From DATBSK01 sp964532485 (GTDB lineage: Bacteria > Actinomycetota > Acidimicrobiia > IMCC26256 > PALSA-555), in the NCBI GenBank assembly GCA_964532485.1, contig CAZHKE010000009.1, positions 1 through 64,000 on the forward strand: DNA of 64,000 nucleotides. Direction: 5' to 3'. This document shows, piece after piece, positions 25,048-32,480 of the stretch. A program made the position numbers and the translations under genes. Positions within the stretch are counted from its first letter, which is position 1, and each line of letters opens with the position of its first letter. Below the pieces are notes generated by a model. That model searched no databases. It saw only the letters and a list, made by a program, of their open reading frames with translations, and was not told the origin of the DNA.

Positions 25048-26522
25048 GAGAAGATCTGGAGTGCCAGGTAGTACGCCGCAGGCAGCGTGAAGAGGATGGC
25101 GTCGAAGCGGTCGAGGAAGCCGCCGTGGCCGGGCAGGAACGAGCTGAGGTCCTTGAGACCGAGGTCGCGCTTGATGATCGACTCGGAGAGGTCACCGATC
25201 GGCGCGAGGACCGCAACGAGCAGCCCGAGTGCGAGCCCGGCGCCGATGCCCTTGTCGGCCCACGGGTGCAGGGAGCTCCCGACGACGCCACCGAGCACGA
25301 TCGCGGCGATCGCGCCGGCCACGAGCCCCTCGACCGTCTTGTTGGGCGAGACGTTGGGAAGCAGCGGCGTGCGACCGATCGCTCGACCCGCGAAGTAGGC
25401 GGCGACATCGGCGCCGATCGCGCAGATCGCCACGCCCAGCAGGAGCCCGGTGCCGCCGGGATCGGGTGCCAGGAGCACACCGGCGAACGAGCCGAACACG
25501 CCGATCCACACGAACACGAGCAGCGTGAGCGCGATGTTGATCGTGGGTCGCGCCCGCACGACCTCGAGCAGGTACCAGAGGAACGTGAAGATCACCATCA
25601 AGACGGTCACCAGGACCATCCCGCGCTCGCCCTGGTCATAGGCGACGGGGACGATCGCGACGCATCCGACGAGACCGAGGAACGTGGCCGTGTGGTACCC
25701 GGCGCGCCGGAAGGCCTCGTAGAGCTCGAACGCGCAGAGCCCGACGATCACCGTGACCAGAAGGGTCGCGGCGCCCCGTCCGGCAGCGAAGGCGGCGAGG
25801 GCGATCGCCGCGACGACGACCGCGCTGATGACGCGACTCGCGAGATCGGCCGGCGTCCCCGGCTGCTCCTCGTCGTAGTGCTCGCCGTACTCGTCGTAGT
25901 GCTCGCCGTGCTGGCCGCCGTACCCCCCGGCGCCGTACTGCTCGTCATGGGCGCCTTGGCCAGGGCCGGCCGCGTACTCGTCGACCGACTGCTGACCTCT
26001 CCGCCCGCGGCGGCCGCGGCGCGCGCGCCGACCCGTCGGCTCGTCCCATTCGTCGTGCTCGTCGGCCAGCGCGCCGAGCGAGGTTGCGTCGTCCTTGCGG
26101 AACGTGCCGAAGTCTTCCTCGGCCCAGTCGGCGTCACCCGTGCGAAAGCGCGGCCCCGACAGCGAGGACCACGAGTCGAAGTCGTCTTCGGGCGGTTGTG
26201 CGCCACTGCCCCCGAGCGCGGCCGGCACCTGCCCGGTGGGCGGCTCCGACCAGTGGGGCAGCTGCGCGTCCTGGCTGCCCTGACCTGGCGGGACGAGCGG
26301 GCTCTCGCCCGATGCCGACCACGTGGCGCCGTCTTCGGGCAGCGGGAAGCGGCTTGCGGGGTTGGTCGGCGCGGCATAGGGGTCGTGTGCGGGCGGCTGC
26401 TGGGCGGGGGGATCGCCGGGGGCGGGCTCTCCCACGACCCTCACACCCTCGCGTCCGGGCGCGCGCGACCAGGTGTCGGCCAGCTCGTCGTCCGGGAACT
26501 CGTCGTCGCGCCAGTCGGACAC
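25044..26522 (-). CDS. cdsA: Phosphatidate cytidylyltransferase CdsA with long N-terminal extension
   Basis: Makes CDP-diacylglycerol from phosphatidate and CTP. The C-terminal ~270 residues are the multi-spanning enzyme with the signature SIIKRDLGLKDLSSFLPGHG followed by GFLDR. Before it lies a cytoplasmic ~215-residue acidic, Pro/Gln/Tyr-rich extension with short repeats such as EHYDEYGEHYDE. I start at GTG 26520-26522 (MSDWRDDEFPDDELADTW) preceded by GGGGAGTGGC. CdsA normally has ~265-300 residues, so the total of 492 is unusual. It is the first gene of the cdsA-dxr-rseP-ispG group and overlaps dxr by 4 nt. Confidence 0.9.
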   Translation of the reverse strand: MSDWRDDEFPDDELADTWSRAPGREGVRVVGEPAPGDPPAQQPPAHDPYAAPTNPASRFPLPEDGATWSASGESPLVPPGQGSQDAQLPHWSEPPTGQVPAALGGSGAQPPEDDFDSWSSLSGPRFRTGDADWAEEDFGTFRKDDATSLGALADEHDEWDEPTGRRARRGRRGRRGQQSVDEYAAGPGQGAHDEQYGAGGYGGQHGEHYDEYGEHYDEEQPGTPADLASRVISAVVVAAIALAAFAAGRGAATLLVTVIVGLCAFELYEAFRRAGYHTATFLGLVGCVAIVPVAYDQGERGMVLVTVLMVIFTFLWYLLEVVRARPTINIALTLLVFVWIGVFGSFAGVLLAPDPGGTGLLLGVAICAIGADVAAYFAGRAIGRTPLLPNVSPNKTVEGLVAGAIAAIVLGGVVGSSLHPWADKGIGAGLALGLLVAVLAPIGDLSESIIKRDLGLKDLSSFLPGHGGFLDRFDAILFTLPAAYYLALQIFS

Positions 26523-26587
26523 GCCACTCCCCTCACACCCACCACTCGGGCCACACCAGACCCACCGGGCAGATCCGCAGGCCCACC

Positions 26588-26593
26588 AGGCTA
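26588..26593 (-). promoter_or_regulatory. Candidate -10 box for the cdsA operon
   Basis: TAGCCT on the minus strand, giving a 5' leader of roughly 60 nt ahead of the cdsA GTG. No clear -35 hexamer is visible. Confidence 0.4.
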
Positions 26594-26620
26594 GACCCGG
26601 ACGCAAGGTTCGCAACAGGC

Positions 26621-26644
26621 CCCTGTGGACGATCTTCCACAGGG
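26621..26644. terminator. 9-bp hairpin between HNH gene and cdsA
   Basis: CCCTGTGGA pairs with TCCACAGGG around a 6-nt loop, 45 nt past the HNH stop on the minus strand. No U tract follows, so it is a possible Rho-assisted terminator or 3' stabiliser rather than a classical intrinsic one. Confidence 0.45.
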
Positions 26645-26689
26645 CAGAAACGGCGTGATTGTGGGGTTTCGGGCGTGGACGGCGGGAGC

Positions 26690-27799
26690 TCAGGCCGCGA
26701 GCGATGCCGGCGGGCCGCGGCGGTTGCGGTGCGCGGCCACGTGGTGCCGGCGGCACCTCAGCTCGAGGTTGTCGAGATCGGTCGGACCGCCTCTGGTCCA
26801 GTGGACCTTGTGGTGGGCATCGCACCACTGCGGCGGGGCGTCGCACCCCGGCTCGGTGCAGCCACCGTCGCGAACGGCCAGGGCTCGCCGCTGCGACTCA
26901 CTGACGACCGGGGTCGCCCGGCCCAGGTCGAGCACGACGCTCGTGCCGCGCATCAGGACGCGGCTGACGGAGCAGTCGCAGAGCAGCCGCTGCATGGTCG
27001 CGAGGCTCACCGACCCCTCGCCGACGATCTCGCAGCGACCGGTCGTGAGGTCGGCCGGCATCCGCTGCTCGAGGCTGTCGATGTCGGCGATGGCGAACAC
27101 GGTCACCGATGGCGTGTCGCCGTCGTCGACCCATCGCTCGAACGCATCGGCGCGACGCACTCCGAGCGGGCGCGGCGAGATCGGCCCGTCGGCCGGATCG
27201 GGCGGCTCGATGACGTCCAGCTGCGCGCCGAGGCGCGCAGCCGTGTCGCGCGAGACGAGCCCGTCGATCATCGCCATGTCGTCGAACGCGTCGGTGATCG
27301 TCAGGTGGCGCCGGTCGAACCGATGCTCGGGCGGCTCGCGGCCGACGACGTCGTCGGCGATGGAGCGCCAGTGCGCCGCGGCCGTCCGGAAGTCTTGGGC
27401 CGAGAGCGCGCGTGCCGCGTCGAGGATCACGTCCTCGTGCTCGGCATACACGTCTTCGACGTGCCGCGCGGCGCGCGCCGCGATCGCGACGTGCGAGCTC
27501 GAGATGTCGCCGGCCGTGAGCGCCTTGGCGGTGGCGGTGTTCGACTGCACGAGGCGCCCGGCTCGAACCAGCTCGCGCGCCTCGGCCGCTGTCGTCCGAG
27601 CGTGCCGGACCAGCCACGAGGCCGGGCTTCGCGCACCATCGGCCGCCCACGCCAGGTCGGCGTCCCACTCGCCCACGCAGCGGATGACCTCGGCGCGGAC
27701 CTGCTCCTGCACCTCGAGCAGCTCCAGCACGCGCGCCGAACGTGCGGCGGCGCTCCATCCCGTGCGGTCTTCGGCAGCCACTTCGGCCAGATCGAACAT
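26690..27799 (-). CDS. DUF222 / 13E12-type HNH endonuclease, SOS-controlled
   Basis: 369 residues: an N-terminal DUF222 region (about 1-250, helical) and a C-terminal HNH nuclease domain with CTEPGCDAPPQWCDAHHKVHW, GGPTDLDNL and CRRHH. These proteins belong to the 13E12 repeat family of actinobacteria; the biological target is unknown. I start at ATG 27797-27799 because TAAGGT ends 7 nt upstream (leaderless) and the ATG sits inside a perfect SOS box. It lies between frr and cdsA, which are usually adjacent, so it looks like a later insertion. Confidence 0.9.
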   Translation of the reverse strand: MFDLAEVAAEDRTGWSAAARSARVLELLEVQEQVRAEVIRCVGEWDADLAWAADGARSPASWLVRHARTTAAEARELVRAGRLVQSNTATAKALTAGDISSSHVAIAARAARHVEDVYAEHEDVILDAARALSAQDFRTAAAHWRSIADDVVGREPPEHRFDRRHLTITDAFDDMAMIDGLVSRDTAARLGAQLDVIEPPDPADGPISPRPLGVRRADAFERWVDDGDTPSVTVFAIADIDSLEQRMPADLTTGRCEIVGEGSVSLATMQRLLCDCSVSRVLMRGTSVVLDLGRATPVVSESQRRALAVRDGGCTEPGCDAPPQWCDAHHKVHWTRGGPTDLDNLELRCRRHHVAAHRNRRGPPASLAA

Positions 27800-27807
27800 A
27801 TGTTCGA
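27792..27807. promoter_or_regulatory. LexA (SOS) box over the HNH gene promoter
   Basis: A perfect 16-bp palindrome TCGAACATATGTTCGA, matching the actinobacterial LexA operator TCGAAC-N4-GTTCGA. It covers the start codon and touches the -10 box TAAGGT (27807-27812), so bound LexA would block initiation and derepression follows DNA damage. Confidence 0.85.
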
Positions 27808-27812
27808 CCTTA
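27807..27812 (-). promoter_or_regulatory. -10 box of the HNH gene
   Basis: TAAGGT on the minus strand, 7 nt from the ATG at 27799; leaderless arrangement overlapping the SOS box by one base. Confidence 0.6.
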
Positions 27813-27877
27813 GCCCACCCGTGCGACACCCCTGACCGGGATGTGCTCTCGCCGGGCCGGCGCCGACCTCCCGCGCG

Positions 27878-28450
27878 TCAGACCTCGAGGAGCTCCTGCT
27901 CCTTGTGCCCGAGGAGGGTGTCGATCTCGGCGACCACCTCGTGGGTGTGCTTCTCGAGGTCCTTCTCGATGCGGGTCAGGTCGTCCTCGGAGACGTCGCC
28001 GTCCTTCTCGAGCCCCTCGAGGTCGTGCCGGGCCTCGCGCCGGACGTTGCGCACCGCGACGCGACCCTCCTCGGCCCGCTTCCTGACGACCTTCACCAGG
28101 TCCTTGCGGCGCTCCTCGGTGAGCTGCGGGAACGCGAGCCGGATCACCGCGCCGTCGTTGCCGGGCGTGACGCCGAGGTCGGAGCTCTGGATCGCCTTCT
28201 CGATCGCCTTGATCGCCTCGGGGTTCTTGTCGTAGGGCGAGATCACCAGCAGGCGAGGCTCCGGCACGCTGAAGCCGGCGATCTGCTGGAGCGGCACCTC
28301 GGAGCCGTAGTAGTCGACGCGGAGCTTCTCGACGAGCGCCGAGTTCGCCCGTCCGGTGCGGACCGCGGCGAACTCGCCCTTCAGGTGGTCGATCGCCTTG
28401 CGCATCTTGTCGTGGGTCTCTTCGACGACGAGGTCGCTCAGCTCGCTCAT
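27878..28450 (-). CDS. frr: Ribosome recycling factor
   Basis: With EF-G splits post-termination ribosomes. The 190 residues start MSELSDLVVEETHDKMRKAI and contain RTGRANSALVEKLRVDYYGS and ISPYDKNPEAIKAIEKAI, both family hallmarks. The ATG at 28448-28450 is preferred over an upstream ATG that would add six residues (MARAGA). It is the last gene of the rpsB-tsf-pyrH-frr order, 64 nt after pyrH, and is separated from its usual neighbour cdsA by the HNH gene. Confidence 0.96.
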   Translation of the reverse strand: MSELSDLVVEETHDKMRKAIDHLKGEFAAVRTGRANSALVEKLRVDYYGSEVPLQQIAGFSVPEPRLLVISPYDKNPEAIKAIEKAIQSSDLGVTPGNDGAVIRLAFPQLTEERRKDLVKVVRKRAEEGRVAVRNVRREARHDLEGLEKDGDVSEDDLTRIEKDLEKHTHEVVAEIDTLLGHKEQELLEV

Positions 28451-28514
28451 CGCTCCCGCTCTCGCCATCGCTCGCTCATGCGTTGCCAGTCTGCCCGATC
28501 CGCGCGACCGATGG

Positions 28515-29246
28515 TCAGGCGGTGCTGACGCGGGTGCCGATGGCGTCGCCGACGAGCGCGCGTCGGATGTTGCCCGGCTCCATGACGTCGAAGACGATGA
28601 TCGGGAGGCGGTTGTCCATGCAGAACGTGATGGCTGTCGAGTCCATGACCTGGAGCCGGCGGTTCAGCACCTCGAAGTGGCTGACCTCGGTGAGCTTCAC
28701 GGCCTTCGGGTCGAGGCGGGGGTCGGCCGAGTACACGCCGTCGACGCCCGAGTGCGTGCCCTTGAGGATCGCCTCGGCGCCGATCTCGGCCGCCCGCAGC
28801 GCTGCGGTCGTGTCGGTCGTGAAGTAGGGGTTCCCGGTGCCGGCCGCGAACACGACGATCCGTCCCTTCTCGAGATGGCGGATCGCGCGTCGCGGGATGA
28901 AGGGTTCGGCGACCTGAGACATGTTGATCGCGGTCTGGACGCGCGTCGGCTGTTCGACGGCCTCGAGCGCGTCCTGCAGCGCAAGCGCGTTGATGACGGT
29001 CGCGAGCATTCCCATGTAGTCGGCGCGGGCACGGTCCATGCCCCGCGTCGCACCGCTCATCCCCCGCCAGATGTTGCCGCCACCGACGACGATGGCGATC
29101 TCGACGCCGAGCTCATCGCGCGCGCCGGCGACCTCGTCGGCGATGCGTTGCACGACGACGGCGTCGATGCCGTACCCCGTGGTCGTGTCGGCGAACGCCT
29201 CACCCGACAGCTTCAGCACCACTCGGCTGTAGCGGCTGCCGGGCAT
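28515..29246 (-). CDS. pyrH: Uridylate kinase PyrH
   Basis: Phosphorylates UMP to UDP; hexameric amino-acid-kinase fold. The 243 residues begin MPGSRYSRVVLKLSGEAFAD. IVVGGGNIWRG, the donor-binding region GTGNPYFTTDTTAALRA and DGVYSADPRLDPKA are characteristic. The ATG at 29244-29246 is the only reasonable start. It lies 85 nt downstream of tsf. Confidence 0.97.
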   Translation of the reverse strand: MPGSRYSRVVLKLSGEAFADTTTGYGIDAVVVQRIADEVAGARDELGVEIAIVVGGGNIWRGMSGATRGMDRARADYMGMLATVINALALQDALEAVEQPTRVQTAINMSQVAEPFIPRRAIRHLEKGRIVVFAAGTGNPYFTTDTTAALRAAEIGAEAILKGTHSGVDGVYSADPRLDPKAVKLTEVSHFEVLNRRLQVMDSTAITFCMDNRLPIIVFDVMEPGNIRRALVGDAIGTRVSTA

Positions 29247-29331
29247 GCGTCGCCTCTCTCGTTCGGTAGGCCCGGGCGGTCACCCTACAACCGCGGTGCC
29301 GCTCGATCCCCGACGCGGCACGCCGCCGAGG

Positions 29332-30174
29332 TCAGTCCTCGCCGACCTTCACCCGGACGAATCGCCGGACCTTCGCCTCGGCACCGAGACCCTCGACGAT
29401 CTTCGACACTGGCGTCTTCGGCTCCTTCACGAAGCCCTGCTCGAGCAGGCAGGTGTCCTTGTAGAAGCCGTTGAGGCGACCCTCGACGATCTTCGGCAGC
29501 GCGTTCTCCGGCTTCCCCTCGTTGCGAGTGAGCTCTTCGAGGACAGCACGCTCCTTCTCGAGCACGTCGGCCGGAACCTCGTCACGCGAGATCCAGCGCG
29601 GGGCAGCCGATGCGATGTGCAGCGCCAGATCGTGCGCGACCTCGCGGCCCTTCACCTCGTCGTCGGCACCAGCGACCTCGACGAGCACACCGATCGTGCC
29701 GCGCTCGTTCTGCACGTGCTTGTACGCATCGAGGATGCCGTCGGTCGACTCGAAGACGTAGACACGGCCGAGCGCGACGTTCTCGCCGAGCTTCGCGGCC
29801 ATCGACGAGACGTGCTCACCGACCGTGGAGCCCTCGAACTCGAGCGCGCCGAGGTCGTCCTTGCCCTGCTGGAGCGCGAGCTCGGCAAGCCGCTTGACGG
29901 TGCCGGTGAACTCGGCGCCCTTGGCGACGAAGTCGGTCTCGGCGGTGAGCTCGACGAGCGCGCCGACGCCGCCGTCGACCAGGACCTCGACCGCGCCCTG
30001 CTCCGCCGCTCGACCGGCGCGCTTGCTCGCGCCGGCGAGACCCTTCGTGCGAAGCCACTCCTTGGCGGCCTCGACGTCGCCGTCCGTCTCGGTCAACGCC
30101 TGCTTGCAGTCCATCATCCCGGCGCCGGTCGCCTTGCGCAGCGCGGCGACGTCGGCAGCGCTGAAGTCAGCCAT
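29332..30174 (-). CDS. tsf: Elongation factor Ts
   Basis: Nucleotide exchange factor for EF-Tu. The 280 residues begin MADFSAADVAALRKATGAGM with the conserved MDCKQALTETDGDVEAAKEW. TDFVAKG and GKPENALPKIVEGRL follow in the core and C-terminal modules. It overlaps the 3' end of rpsB by 8 nt, so the two are translationally coupled. Confidence 0.97.
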   Translation of the reverse strand: MADFSAADVAALRKATGAGMMDCKQALTETDGDVEAAKEWLRTKGLAGASKRAGRAAEQGAVEVLVDGGVGALVELTAETDFVAKGAEFTGTVKRLAELALQQGKDDLGALEFEGSTVGEHVSSMAAKLGENVALGRVYVFESTDGILDAYKHVQNERGTIGVLVEVAGADDEVKGREVAHDLALHIASAAPRWISRDEVPADVLEKERAVLEELTRNEGKPENALPKIVEGRLNGFYKDTCLLEQGFVKEPKTPVSKIVEGLGAEAKVRRFVRVKVGED

Positions 30175-31153
30175 CGGTGGCGCTCTTCTCCTCTCCGGCG
30201 TCGCTCGCCGCGGCCACGGGAGCCTCGCCCGCGGGCGCTCGCGCCGCGTCACCCTCACCCTCGGGACTGCTCGGCGCGGCGTCACCGGGCGCCTCCGGCT
30301 CCTTCTCGTCCTTTGCTGCCGCGAGGCGCGCCTCGCGCTCGCGCGCCGCCTTGGCTGCCTCGTTGCGCGCCTGCTGTTGCGCCTCGGCTCGGCGCTTGGC
30401 CTCCTCGGGGTCGACGGGCTTCGCGGGCTTCTCCTCAGGGGGCTCGGGGAGCACCTTGCCCTTCTTCTTGGCGAGGAAGCGCCCCTCCTCGACGGCGTCG
30501 GCGACGATGCGGCTCATGAGGTTGGCCGACCGGATCGCGTCGTCGTTCCCCGGGATCACGTAGTCGATGACATCGGGGTCGCAGTTCGTGTCGACCACGG
30601 CGATCACCGGGATCCCGAGGCGGTTCGCCTCGGTGACGGCGATGTGCTCCTTCTTCGTGTCGATCACGAAGATCGCGTTCGGAAGCTTCTCCATGCGCCG
30701 GATGCCCCCGAGGTTGCGCTCGAGCTTGTCGCGCTCGCGCTTGACCTTCAGGCCTTCCTTCTTGATCATCTGCTCGGTCTCACCGGTGTCGACCATGCGC
30801 TGGAGCTCGGCGAGCTTGGCGACGCGCGCATGCACCGTCTGGAAGTTGGTGAGCATGCCGCCCAACCAGCGGTAGTTCACGTACGGCATGTTCGAGCGCT
30901 GTGCTTCGCGCTGGATCGGCTCCTGCGCCTGCTTCTTCGTGCCGACGAACAGGACAGTGCCGCCGTCCTCCACCGTGCGCCGGACGAAGCGGTAGGCGCT
31001 GTCGATCCGCTCCAGCGTCTGCTGGAGGTCGATGATGTAGATCCCGTTGCGCTCACCGAAGATGAAGCGGCGCATCTTCGGGTTCCAACGGCGCGTCTGG
31101 TGGCCGAAGTGGACGCCGGCCTCCAGCAGCTGCTTCATGGTGACGACAGCCAC
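30167..31153 (-). CDS. rpsB: 30S ribosomal protein S2 with long C-terminal tail
   Basis: S2 sits at the head-body junction of the 30S subunit. The globular part (about 1-225) includes MAVVTMKQLLEAGVHFGHQT, RWLGGMLTNFQT and VIPGNDDAIRSANLM. The remaining ~100 residues are a charged then Ala/Gly/Pro-rich tail, longer than usual, and part of it (residues about 305-320) is encoded by a copy of the palindromic repeat element. It overlaps tsf by 8 nt. The upstream leader contains three hairpins. Confidence 0.96.
   Translation of the reverse strand: MAVVTMKQLLEAGVHFGHQTRRWNPKMRRFIFGERNGIYIIDLQQTLERIDSAYRFVRRTVEDGGTVLFVGTKKQAQEPIQREAQRSNMPYVNYRWLGGMLTNFQTVHARVAKLAELQRMVDTGETEQMIKKEGLKVKRERDKLERNLGGIRRMEKLPNAIFVIDTKKEHIAVTEANRLGIPVIAVVDTNCDPDVIDYVIPGNDDAIRSANLMSRIVADAVEEGRFLAKKKGKVLPEPPEEKPAKPVDPEEAKRRAEAQQQARNEAAKAAREREARLAAAKDEKEPEAPGDAAPSSPEGEGDAARAPAGEAPVAAASDAGEEKSATDG
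30201..30243. repeat. Palindromic repeat element, copy E, inside rpsB
   Basis: CGCTCGCC, arms 30210-30219 and 30223-30232 around loop GAG (7 of 10 pairs), GGG and CGCTCGCG. It has the same 8-10-3-10-3-8 layout as the intergenic copies but the pairing is eroded. It is translated within the S2 tail. Confidence 0.6.
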
Positions 31154-31189
31154 GACTGGTCTCCTCGGTTGTACGTCCGCCTGCTGTCA

Positions 31190-31270
31190 GCGAGGCCAGG
31201 CCTCGCCACCGCGTCACCCCCTCACGGGAGGGGGATGCAGGCGTGTGAGATCCCGAGGCAGCACCTCGGG
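31190..31270 (-). ncRNA. Possible structured 5' leader of rpsB
   Basis: Three hairpins lie in the rpsB upstream region: 31252-31270 (7-bp stem), 31217-31234 (7-bp stem) and 31190-31206 (7-bp stem, 3-nt loop). A TACACT -10 box at 31281-31286 would put transcription start just ahead of them. Autoregulatory leaders exist for S2 in other bacteria, but I do not recognise a specific known structure here. Confidence 0.45.
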
Positions 31271-31280
31271 TCGAGCGCCC

Positions 31281-31286
31281 AGTGTA
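31281..31286 (-). promoter_or_regulatory. -10 box of rpsB
   Basis: TACACT on the minus strand in the 144-nt gap between the beta-propeller gene and rpsB; predicts a leader of about 120 nt. Confidence 0.55.
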
Positions 31287-31297
31287 GTGGGGGGCTC

Positions 31298-32479
31298 TCA
31301 GCCACTCGCCCGGAAGGACCAGACCTCTCCGTCGTCACGTGACTCGCCGTTCCTGCTGATGAGGAGATACAGATGCTTGCCGGCCGTGTTCATGGCTTCG
31401 ATCGTCACCGCCAGCTGCGTCGGACCGATCCCCTCCGCGTGAACCAGCTCCCCGTCTCGCGTGGACAGCGCCAGAAGCCCGGCGTCGTATGTGCTCAGCG
31501 CGAGGACATCACCGGCAATGCGAAGGTTCGCTTCGTACTGCTTCCGCCTGGTCGCTCGCTGCCAGAGCATCTCGCCGGTGTCGGCGTTCAGCGCGCGCAC
31601 CTGGCCCTCGACATCGACGACCGCGAACACGGCTCCGTGTCGAGCTGAGACCAAGGACGAGAAGTAGAAGCCCCGCGTCTCGAACCGCGTTGCCCACCGC
31701 CTCGTCCCGGACGCGAGATCCAACGAGAGCGCTTCGACCGGTGTGCGATCGCCGATGGGCCCGACGTTCTCGGCGAACAGCACAGAATCGTTCACGACCG
31801 ACGCGAGCGTCGCACCTCGCGAGCGATGCGACCACACGCTTGCCCCGGTTGCGGCATCGAAGGCCTCGAACATCGACCCTCTCGAGGTCGGCGTTCGCTG
31901 CAGCAGGAGCCTGCCGGCGCCGAACCACATGTCGAGCCGACCGCCGTCGTCGAACTCGTCGAGCTGCACCGACCAGAGCGGAACGCCGGTGAGCGCATCC
32001 ATGACCTGGAGCTTGCCGGCGCGGTTCGTCGCCGCGGCCAGAGCAGATCCATCGGCTGCCCAACCCACTGCTGCACCGGTGACCATCGGGTAGGAGACCT
32101 CCCACCGTCGGGCGCCGGTCTTGCGGTCCAAGCAGACGAGGCGCTCTTCCGCGACCGGCAAGAGCACGAGCCCTGCGCCGACACCGACGAGGTCCTTGAA
32201 CAGCGGAGCATTGCCGTCCGCGACGTCGGTGTCCCAGAGTCGCCGGCCGCGCCGATCGAAGGCGACCAGCCGTCCGTCTCGAGCAATGGCGATGGAACCG
32301 ATCCCGTCGGCAAGGAGGTGCTCGGGCGGTCCTTCGACTGACTCGGTCCACTCGAGATCGAGTCTCGGTGCGTTCGGTTCGCCGTTCGCCTGGTCGGCAT
32401 GCCGCACTGCGGCAGGAGGCATCACGACAGCAGCCACGGCGAGAGATGCTCCAAGGAGACGAGCGCACGACCAGGGCAC
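31298..32479 (-). CDS. Secreted PQQ-like beta-propeller protein
   Basis: 393 residues starting at GTG 32477-32479 after AAGGAGGGTGAC. A hydrophobic N-terminal segment (LLGASLAVAAVVMPPAA) suggests export. The rest is a series of PQQ-binding-like repeats with blade motifs such as DRKTGARRWEVS, DALTGVPLWSVQ, DAATGASVWSH and NADTGEMLWQR. This fold usually binds proteins or scaffolds complexes (BamB-like); no catalytic function can be assigned. It starts 1 nt after the stop of the M23/hydrolase gene, so the two secreted proteins are likely made together. Confidence 0.82.
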   Translation of the reverse strand: MPWSCARLLGASLAVAAVVMPPAAVRHADQANGEPNAPRLDLEWTESVEGPPEHLLADGIGSIAIARDGRLVAFDRRGRRLWDTDVADGNAPLFKDLVGVGAGLVLLPVAEERLVCLDRKTGARRWEVSYPMVTGAAVGWAADGSALAAATNRAGKLQVMDALTGVPLWSVQLDEFDDGGRLDMWFGAGRLLLQRTPTSRGSMFEAFDAATGASVWSHRSRGATLASVVNDSVLFAENVGPIGDRTPVEALSLDLASGTRRWATRFETRGFYFSSLVSARHGAVFAVVDVEGQVRALNADTGEMLWQRATRRKQYEANLRIAGDVLALSTYDAGLLALSTRDGELVHAEGIGPTQLAVTIEAMNTAGKHLYLLISRNGESRDDGEVWSFRASG

Positions 32480-32480
32480 G

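Noticed and set aside
31540..31590. TCGCTCGCTGCC in the beta-propeller gene as a repeat copy
   Set aside because: The octamer is present, but no complementary arm follows; coincidence in GC-rich coding DNA.
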